Positions 32,734-38,367 of a stretch of 38,367 nt of DNA are shown here, in pieces. Origin of the DNA: Bacteroidales bacterium (GTDB taxonomy: Bacteria > Bacteroidota > Bacteroidia > Bacteroidales > PUMT01); assembly GCA_007125955.1 (NCBI GenBank), contig SLCF01000101.1, positions 1 to 38,367 of the forward strand, read 5' to 3'. Each line of letters begins with the position of its first letter. The first letter of the stretch is position 1. The notes beneath the pieces were generated by a model. That model was given only the letters and a program-made list of their open reading frames with translations. It made no database searches and was not told where the DNA came from. The position numbers were made by a program, and so were the translations under genes.

Positions 32734-33978
32734 TTGAACCTTGAACTTTTCATAGCAAGGCGTCTTGTAAAAGGCAAAAATAACAAAAAAGGGATATCCA
32801 GGCCTATTATTTCCATTGCAATTGCCGGTATTGCACTCGGAATGGTGGTTATGATACTGGCCGTTGCAGTCGTAACAGGCTTTAAGAATGAGATCCGCAA
32901 CAAAATTGCCGGGTTCGGCTCTCATATCCATATAATAAATCTCGACTCCAATATATCGTTTGAAACCTACCCTGTAAACAAAAACCAGGAGTTCCTGCCT
33001 GGACTTGAAAGTATCAGGGAGATAAACCATATCCAGGTTTTTGCCACCAAACCGGGAATAATAAAAACAGAAGAAGATATACAGGGTATAGTCTTAAAAG
33101 GGGTAGACAAGGACTTCAGCTGGGAATTTTTTGAGCAAAACATGACAAAAGGTTCGTCATTCACTGTAAGTGACACTATAACATCCAACAGCATTGTTAT
33201 ATCCGGCGCCATTGCTTCCCTGCTGAAACTGGATGTTGGAGATGACCTTGCCATGTACTTTGTGCAGGATCCTCCAAGGGCAAGGCGCTTCAGAATTGAA
33301 GGGATTTACGAAACCGGGCTGGAGGAGCTTGACAGGCTTTTTGTTATAGCGGATATTAAACATGTTCAACGGTTAAATAACTGGGATGATGACGAGGTTA
33401 GCGGATTCGAGATAATTCTTGATGATTTTGACAAACTTGAAGAGACTACTTACAGAGTGTTTGAAGAGGTGGGGTACACCTTTACCGAAGACGGGGGAAG
33501 GCTGCGTGTTGCCAATATAAGTGACAGGTATCCGCACTTATTTGACTGGCTGGAATTACTTGATATGAACGTGTGGGTGATCCTGACGCTGATGGTTCTT
33601 GTAGCAGGGTTCAATATGGTTTCCGGACTATTGATACTGATACTGGAGCATACCAGCATGATTGGTATTCTTAAATCTCTTGGAATCAGCAATGTTAGCC
33701 TCAGAAAAATTTTCCTTTACCAGTCGGCTTATCTTGTCGGGAGAGGATTGATATGGGGGAATTTACTTGGGGTTTTAATTGCTGTGCTGCAAAACAGGTT
33801 CGGCTTTTTCAGGCTGGACCAGGCTTCGTATTTCATTGACACTGTACCTGTAAACCTTAACATTATACACCTTATTCTCCTGAATGCCGGAACAATGGTC
33901 GTTACAATATCGATGCTGATTATTCCGTCATATATAATCGGCAGGATCAGTCCCCAAAAGACAATCAGATTTGATTAG
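32734..33978 (+). CDS. FtsX/LolC-LolE-type ABC transporter permease
   Basis: The 414-aa protein starts MNLELFIARRLVKGKNNKKGISRPIISIAIAGIALG, the characteristic N-terminus of LolC/LolE-like permeases, with the first span at about 24-47. A large periplasmic MacB-like core (about 50-265) and three C-terminal spans (about 270-300, 320-350, 375-405) follow, with the FtsX segment ILEHTSMIGILKSLGISN. The family extracts lipoproteins from the inner membrane or moves other envelope cargo with a LolD-type ATPase, which is not adjacent. The start is TTG: an in-frame TAA lies 9 nt upstream of it and no other start codon intervenes. It is divergent from namZ and 65 nt before the Nudix gene. Confidence 0.88.
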   Translation: MNLELFIARRLVKGKNNKKGISRPIISIAIAGIALGMVVMILAVAVVTGFKNEIRNKIAGFGSHIHIINLDSNISFETYPVNKNQEFLPGLESIREINHIQVFATKPGIIKTEEDIQGIVLKGVDKDFSWEFFEQNMTKGSSFTVSDTITSNSIVISGAIASLLKLDVGDDLAMYFVQDPPRARRFRIEGIYETGLEELDRLFVIADIKHVQRLNNWDDDEVSGFEIILDDFDKLEETTYRVFEEVGYTFTEDGGRLRVANISDRYPHLFDWLELLDMNVWVILTLMVLVAGFNMVSGLLILILEHTSMIGILKSLGISNVSLRKIFLYQSAYLVGRGLIWGNLLGVLIAVLQNRFGFFRLDQASYFIDTVPVNLNIIHLILLNAGTMVVTISMLIIPSYIIGRISPQKTIRFD

Positions 33979-34043
33979 GGAAAACCTGGACCCCCGGAGA
34001 AAAAAAACACCGGTCCGGCTAAAAAAGTATTTATAACAGGAAG

Positions 34044-34667
34044 ATGGATATTATAAAAAAACTGAAGGAGGAACTTGAAAAACCCTTGCCGGGGGCTGAA
34101 AGTCACTATAAAATGTCAATCGAGGGCAGAAGGGCTGGTTTTTTTGACCAGGAACACTCAAGAGGAAGCGTACTGATTCTTTTATTCCCGGAAAAAGGCA
34201 GTTTATCATTAGTTCTTATAAAAAGGGCTGAATATTCCGGGCCCCACAGCAACCAGGTAAGCTTCCCCGGGGGGAAAAGTGATGAAGGGGACACAGGACC
34301 GGTTCAAACTGCACTACGTGAAGCAAATGAAGAAACGGGGGTTAACACAGAAAAGATAAATATACTGGGAAAACTTACCCCGTTGTATATTCCGGTGAGC
34401 AACTTCACAGTAACACCGATCGTGGGATATACAGGTAACATACCTAAATTTATTCCGGATCCAAGGGAGGTGAAATATATTATTACCGTTCCTCTCTCCC
34501 GCCTTCTGAGGGAAAATACGGTTTGCATCAGCAGGATAGAACTGCCAGGTCTTGATATTGAAGCACCCGGTTACAGTATTGACGGAGAACATATATGGGG
34601 TGCCACCGCTATGATCATGACTGAATTTCTTGATATAATCAGGCAAACCGGTTTCAGTCCCCAATAA
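34044..34667 (+). CDS. Nudix hydrolase, coenzyme A pyrophosphatase type
   Basis: The 207-aa protein shows the Nudix box GGKSDEGDTGPVQTALREANEETG (GGK at 76-78 through EETG to 99), with the R-E-x-x-E-E-x-G catalytic core. It is preceded by VLIKRAEYSGPHSNQVSFPGG, which matches the NuCoA motif (L-L-T-K-R-(SA)-x3-R-x3-G-x3-F-P-G-G) of CoA pyrophosphatases such as E. coli NudL. It should cleave CoA or derivatives to 4'-phosphopantetheine and 3',5'-ADP; fatty-acyl or oxidised CoA may be the true substrate. It follows the permease gene by 65 nt, and its last 14 nt overlap the 3' end of the opposing transglycosylase gene. Confidence 0.85.
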   Translation: MDIIKKLKEELEKPLPGAESHYKMSIEGRRAGFFDQEHSRGSVLILLFPEKGSLSLVLIKRAEYSGPHSNQVSFPGGKSDEGDTGPVQTALREANEETGVNTEKINILGKLTPLYIPVSNFTVTPIVGYTGNIPKFIPDPREVKYIITVPLSRLLRENTVCISRIELPGLDIEAPGYSIDGEHIWGATAMIMTEFLDIIRQTGFSPQ

Positions 34668-36078
34668 TATTTTTGTAATGACCGTAACGGTCAATTATCT
34701 CGCTTACATACCGGTAAGGTTCTTCCCCGCGGCAAAACCCGTGATAAACAACCGAATCAAGATAATAGTGTGGATCGGATTTATTTAACAGGTAGTAATC
34801 AACACTTCCCTCCCACTTGTCAGGATCCCTTCCATACTTGCGCGCAAGTGCACGGGCATCAAAAACATGTCCCAATCCTGCATTGTATGAAGCAAGAATA
34901 AACTTAAGCCTTTCATCCTGATCCTCCATATTATCTTCAAGAACCCCGTTAAGCCATTTTATGTAGCTTACACCTGCACGAATATTATCAACCGGGTCAT
35001 TTACCTGTCTTACACCAAACCTGCTCGCAGTGGCAGGCATAAGCTGCATCAGACCCTGAGCTCCTGCCCAGCTCTGCACATCTACCCTGAAACTTGACTC
35101 CTGGTAAATCATTGACGCAAGTAAACGCCAGTCCCACCCAATCTCTTCGCTGTACTCCTTTATGATCTCATCATACGGCGAAATCCTTCCGGTTGAGAGC
35201 GTAAAGTATTCGCTCCTGACCCTTCTGGCGGAATAGGGATTATGAAAGTATTTGGCGTACAAAAACCTGTAATCGTTAGTCTCCCTGAACTCTTTCATCC
35301 ACCGGTTAATTTCATGCCTCAACGAATCGTCACCTTTTCTTACTGCCCATGCTTGTTTCTGATATAAACTTACAGGCGTTTCAGTGTCCAGAACATCGTA
35401 ATAGGTAGCATTCACATTTGCCAGATTCTCATCGCTTACAGTATAATCTATCTCTCCTGAAGCAACCATGGCTATCAGATCTTCAACCGGGAGTGATTTT
35501 TCAACCACATAAATAGTGTCGCCAATCTCTTCGGAAAGATTTCTGAGCCTGGAAGAAAAGGCAGAGTTATCCTGAATATGCACAGTTTTACCTGCCAGGT
35601 CAAGCACGTTCCTGATCATCTCCTTTTCCATGTCACTATTACTCATCTGTTTCCATCCGGCCGGTTTACGCTGTACAAGAACCTGCCGGGTATGATTATG
35701 CGGTTCGGTAAAGTCGAATAACCTGTTTCTATCGCCTGTGACTGTGAGATTCATTGCAAGGAGGTCGTATTCACCTTTCTGAAGGTTCTCAAAGCTCTCA
35801 TCCAGATCATTGCTCACTTTGATGTCAATTTCGACACCCAGCTCATCTGCCATTATATTGAGCAACTCATACTGGTAGCCCATCGGGGCTCCACGGTAAA
35901 CAAAATAGTTTACAGAGTTATAGTCTGTTACAGCAACAATCCTGTTTTCCTCCCTGAAACGGGAGTAGGTTTCTTCTTCTTCCGTTTCGCTGCAAAAAGA
36001 CAAAAAGGGTATTATCAAAAGCCCGATTATTAAGTTCCTGTATTTTTTGCCCTTGACAGAAGCCATTTTACGTAACAT
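34654..36078 (-). CDS. mltF: MltF-like membrane-bound lytic transglycosylase
   Basis: The 474-aa lipoprotein has a signal peptide with lipobox LSFC. An SBP_bac_3-like module (about 40-270: VAVTDYNSVNYFVYRGAPMGYQYELLNIMADELGVEIDI, then FDLTEP-like FDFTEPHNH) is followed by an SLT domain (about 295-440). The catalytic Glu is Glu327 in YQESSFRVDVQSWAGAQGLMQLMPATA, and YNAGLGHV and the terminal YVSEIIDRYGHYK are also canonical. MltF cleaves the glycan backbone with formation of 1,6-anhydro-MurNAc; its substrate-binding module is regulated by muropeptides in the Pseudomonas enzyme. It neighbours NamZ, which acts on muropeptide sugars. A promoter-like element is present upstream. Confidence 0.92.
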   Translation of the reverse strand: MLRKMASVKGKKYRNLIIGLLIIPFLSFCSETEEEETYSRFREENRIVAVTDYNSVNYFVYRGAPMGYQYELLNIMADELGVEIDIKVSNDLDESFENLQKGEYDLLAMNLTVTGDRNRLFDFTEPHNHTRQVLVQRKPAGWKQMSNSDMEKEMIRNVLDLAGKTVHIQDNSAFSSRLRNLSEEIGDTIYVVEKSLPVEDLIAMVASGEIDYTVSDENLANVNATYYDVLDTETPVSLYQKQAWAVRKGDDSLRHEINRWMKEFRETNDYRFLYAKYFHNPYSARRVRSEYFTLSTGRISPYDEIIKEYSEEIGWDWRLLASMIYQESSFRVDVQSWAGAQGLMQLMPATASRFGVRQVNDPVDNIRAGVSYIKWLNGVLEDNMEDQDERLKFILASYNAGLGHVFDARALARKYGRDPDKWEGSVDYYLLNKSDPHYYLDSVVYHGFCRGEEPYRYVSEIIDRYGHYKNIIGD

Positions 36079-36122
36079 TATTATTTTATTATTTTAATTT
36101 TCAGCATATTGTTAAAAATCCG

Positions 36123-36151
36123 CAAAGATAACATAACGTTAGTAAAACAAA
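36123..36151 (-). promoter_or_regulatory. Putative sigma-ABfr promoter of mltF
   Basis: On the minus strand TTTG (36151-36148), 17 nt, then TATCTTTG (36130-36123), an exact TAnnTTTG with slightly short spacing. The leader would be about 40 nt. Confidence 0.5.
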
Positions 36152-36219
36152 AATATTTTATTATTGTTCATTCAAAAAAGCCGAAAGTTTCAACAAAGAA
36201 TCGCGAATTGCCCCTAAGT

Positions 36220-38181
36220 TCAGTCATAAAAAGTCCACGAAACGCCCAGCTTGAACATCTGCCTGTTCATGGGGTGGTGCAGGACAGTAAAGTATTGGGG
36301 GCCCAGAAACCCGGCATTCAGGTGTTCTCCCTTTAAAAACATCCTGAAGCGGTTTTTGTGCTGGAAACTGATGAAAAAGTCGAAATAGGGGTAATTACCA
36401 AGCATTTTCTCTTCCTGGATGTAAAATTGTGCTGTGGCAGGCTGGTAAGCATATGCATAAAATGGGGTGTTGTAATATATATCAAACCCTGCCTGTGCCT
36501 GAAGCATGCCGTCCAGAAAAAAATGTTCGTAAAAAATTGAGCTGTAGATGGAGATTGCAGGAAGCGGCAGCACACTTTGATTGCCAGATGTCTGATAGTA
36601 GATCTTATTCCTGAAATTAAACCTCCAGAGGTTAAGGTCTTTCTTCAACCATGCTGTGACTACCGGAAAGGCTGAACTGTACTGTGCAGGATTTGCAGAT
36701 CTGTCCATATAAATGTGGTTGTTGAGAACAGCCATTTGAACTCCTGCTTCAAGTTCCCGTTCAGGCATGCTGAGGGAACCGCCGACAGTACTCTGACCGG
36801 AATGCCTGAAATCGTTCTCCCACATAAAATGATTGGATGAATAACTGTTTAAAAAAACTGAAGGTTTTGTCTCTTTCTGTTCAATGAAAAGTTTCAAAAG
36901 TGAGCGGTTTCGTCCTTCAAGCAGATTAAGCAGAGCTGTTGCTGATATGCTGTATTCTCCCTGCTTGTAACCGCTAAAATAAAGATTTGCTGAACCAGTC
37001 AGTTCAAGCCTATCAGAAATGGAGCTTTTGCCGGTCACTACCAATGCATTGTTATGATGGGATGAGCCGGCACGACTGATGAATGTTGTATCTGTCTCTC
37101 CCTCACCTAAATAAGTCACAATTGTATCTTGTGGCATACTATAGCTGTATTTGACCATCTCGTTTTTAATGCCGCCTTTCAATGAAAAGCTGAAAGAACG
37201 TGTCTGTATACCCGGCAGTTCAGCTATCAATGAGTTGGATATGTTACGGTATGCAGTTGAATCAAGAGTCCTGGATGAGTTTATAAAGAAATTTTCGTAA
37301 AAACCGGGAGATGGTGCAGGATCTTCATATGTGCGCCTTAAATTCTCGTAATGAAAAATATGGAAAAGCTTAATCTGTTCAATAGAAAAAATATCATCTT
37401 CATCCTCTATTCCGGTTTCAAAAGGAGTAAATGACTGGGAAACGAAAAAATGATTATTCCTGACGATATTTATAACATTATTCAATCTGACTGGAAGGTC
37501 GGTTGTTGAAAGTTGCATGTCAGCCAGGCTCCCGTCATCTTCGAGTCCGCCGCTCTCGTTGTTGTTAACAGAGTTAAGGTTGAGTAATGCATGTAGTGAG
37601 TACCGGTCAGCAAAGTAGTTGGAAAATAAAGTTATTGCATTTGTCCGTACTTCCTGCTCCCTGTACTGTCCTTCTGAATTGATATTAAAATACCTGAATC
37701 CGAGGTTAAAATCGGGTGTCACATTTTGTGTATGCAGCACTCCGAAATTTTTTTCATTTTCGTCGCTTGGACCTCCGGTTGTGAAATCGAGTTTTGAAAA
37801 CGGTCTTCTTGTATCGTAAAAAACCGCCTTATCAGGATGATGGAGGTATAGCTTGAAAGGGTCGAGAAATATCAGGTCGTTATTCCTGGTGAACCTTTTC
37901 TTAAATATATTGGACTTGCTTGCCAGTCCGGCATTCCCTAAAAATGAAGCCGATATACTGTGACTGAAAACAGGATTATGTACCTGGAAAGAGGTGAGAA
38001 ATGTATCAATGCCTGCAGGTTTTTCGGTTGTATAAAAATCTCCCAGTTTCCATGCATTTATAATCTGTTCCGGCTCCGGTCCTTCATTTGCTTCTTCTTC
38101 GCTCTGACCGGAAGCCTTCAACACCGTTGTTGATAAAAGCAGTAAAACAGCAGCAAGTTTTAAAAATGGCAGTCTGCTCAT
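36220..38181 (-). CDS. Putative porin (Porin_10-type outer-membrane beta-barrel)
   Basis: The 653-aa protein begins with a signal peptide (MSRLPFLKLAAVLLLLSTTVLKASGQ). A proline/glutamate-rich linker and a long run of amphipathic alternating strands follow, with a terminal aromatic strand (KLGVSWTFYD) as expected for BAM-dependent outer-membrane insertion. The N-terminal part with DTFLTSFQVHNPVFSHSISASFLGNAG and KLDFTTGGPSDENEKNFGVLHTQNVTPDFNLGFRY is characteristic of the Bacteroidota 'putative porin' family. The strand count and pore specificity cannot be given from sequence alone. The upstream sequence carries a promoter-like -7 box, and 69 nt before the start codon stands the 3' end of a group II intron. 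Confidence 0.85.
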   Translation of the reverse strand: MSRLPFLKLAAVLLLLSTTVLKASGQSEEEANEGPEPEQIINAWKLGDFYTTEKPAGIDTFLTSFQVHNPVFSHSISASFLGNAGLASKSNIFKKRFTRNNDLIFLDPFKLYLHHPDKAVFYDTRRPFSKLDFTTGGPSDENEKNFGVLHTQNVTPDFNLGFRYFNINSEGQYREQEVRTNAITLFSNYFADRYSLHALLNLNSVNNNESGGLEDDGSLADMQLSTTDLPVRLNNVINIVRNNHFFVSQSFTPFETGIEDEDDIFSIEQIKLFHIFHYENLRRTYEDPAPSPGFYENFFINSSRTLDSTAYRNISNSLIAELPGIQTRSFSFSLKGGIKNEMVKYSYSMPQDTIVTYLGEGETDTTFISRAGSSHHNNALVVTGKSSISDRLELTGSANLYFSGYKQGEYSISATALLNLLEGRNRSLLKLFIEQKETKPSVFLNSYSSNHFMWENDFRHSGQSTVGGSLSMPERELEAGVQMAVLNNHIYMDRSANPAQYSSAFPVVTAWLKKDLNLWRFNFRNKIYYQTSGNQSVLPLPAISIYSSIFYEHFFLDGMLQAQAGFDIYYNTPFYAYAYQPATAQFYIQEEKMLGNYPYFDFFISFQHKNRFRMFLKGEHLNAGFLGPQYFTVLHHPMNRQMFKLGVSWTFYD

Positions 38182-38212
38182 CTCATAATGATTATCCGGA
38201 CAAAAATTCCTT

Positions 38213-38220
38213 CAAAAGTA
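38213..38220 (-). promoter_or_regulatory. Putative -7 box of the porin gene
   Basis: TACTTTTG on the minus strand matches TAnnTTTG and lies 31 nt before the ATG. The expected -33 region would fall at about 38240-38243 (GTGC, not TTTG), close to the intron junction at about 38250. Confidence 0.4.
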
Positions 38221-38249
38221 ATGAAAGGAAATCACAATTGCACATTGCA

Positions 38250-38367
38250 ATCGAGTAGGAGGAAAATAAAATAGTTTTCCTCCTATTTTATTTTCCGACC
38301 TCTCACACCACCGTACGTACGGTTCTCGTATACGGCGGTTCCTTATTTCACAACTCTTACCGCTTCA
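38250..38367 (-). mobile_element. 3' end of a group II intron (domains V and VI), rest beyond the window
   Basis: In minus-strand RNA, 38339-38307 folds as domain V. ACCGCCGUA pairs with UACGGUGGU (one G.U) and holds a CGC triad at the catalytic-triad position. A two-base bulge (CG) and an upper UACG/CGUA helix with a five-base loop follow. After a 2-nt linker, 38304-38250 folds as domain VI: GAG/CUC and AGG/CCU flank an unpaired A at 38256, the expected branch-point, topped by a 14-bp AU-rich stem (38261-38274 with 38283-38296). The RNA then ends CUCGAU at about 38250, giving a 3' terminal AU and a branch A about 7 nt from the end. Just before domain V a frame ends with E-A-V-R-V-V-K-stop (stop at 38345-38343), possibly the tail of the intron-encoded reverse transcriptase; that part is uncertain. 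Confidence 0.85.

Noticed and set aside
32640-32903. N-terminal extension of the NamZ-like gene to 32903
   Set aside because: It would overlap the divergent permease gene, whose N-terminus is clearly coding; the extension has low-complexity, non-homologous sequence, and a signal segment follows ATG 32639.
1-38367. CRISPR arrays, tRNA or rRNA genes, insertion sequences with transposase
   Set aside because: No regularly spaced repeats, no tRNA T-arm/anticodon pattern, no rRNA sequence and no transposase motifs were seen; the only mobile element is the intron end at the right edge.

Overview
The window looks like chromosomal DNA of a member of the Bacteroidota, probably a Bacteroidales/Marinilabiliales-type environmental lineage. 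The support is the protein set (Porin_10-type putative porin, DUF2141 and TapB-like secreted proteins, paired Tat-exported Gfo/Idh oxidoreductases with a DUF1080 lipoprotein, a NamZ/DUF1343 protein, an S9 peptidase) and several upstream boxes that fit the Bacteroidota sigma-ABfr pattern TAnnTTTG. No tRNA, rRNA or CRISPR array was seen.

Layout. 1-3.6 kb: the 3' part of a Kelch-type beta-propeller gene, then on the minus strand a Rnk-like elongation-factor relative, an ATP-cone/Mrr-like nuclease and a TapB-like secreted protein. 3.8-14.1 kb: a nine-gene minus-strand heme cluster, hemA-hemC-hemD-hemB-hemL-hemE-hemN-hemG(Y-type)-hemH in transcription order. It covers every step from glutamyl-tRNA to protoheme. 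Most junctions overlap or are separated by a few bases; the exception is a 196-bp hemB-hemL gap holding a promoter-like box and a hairpin. 14.4-16.8 kb: a divergent pair (AhpD-like peroxidase-related protein and nitronate monooxygenase-type flavoenzyme), followed by a decayed second copy of the flavoenzyme's 3' end.

16.8-22.2 kb: a plus-strand cassette of exported sugar-modifying proteins: a TIM-barrel isomerase/epimerase-like lipoprotein, a DoxX/DoxD-like four-helix membrane protein, two Tat-exported Gfo/Idh/MocA oxidoreductases and a DUF1080 (3-keto-disaccharide hydrolase-type) lipoprotein. This resembles the recently recognised keto-intermediate routes for glycoside cleavage. The embedded DoxX suggests, as inference, a link to the quinone pool. 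Facing it on the minus strand are a sugar-porter MFS transporter and an endonuclease/exonuclease/phosphatase-family protein.

25-28.6 kb: a DEAD-box RNA helicase with a long putative leader, a divergent DUF2141 protein and a solitary CheR-type methyltransferase. 28.7-38.2 kb: mostly envelope functions: an S9 peptidase, a NamZ-like muramidase, a LolC/E-FtsX-type permease, a CoA-type Nudix hydrolase, an MltF-like lytic transglycosylase and a Porin_10 beta-barrel protein. The last ~118 bp are the 3' end (domains V and VI) of a group II intron inserted just upstream of the porin gene and in the same orientation.

The points most worth following are the DoxX-containing exported oxidoreductase cassette, the intron at the porin promoter, the decayed flavoenzyme duplicate, the ATP-cone nuclease, and possible leader-RNA elements upstream of hemL, the helicase gene and the TapB-like gene.
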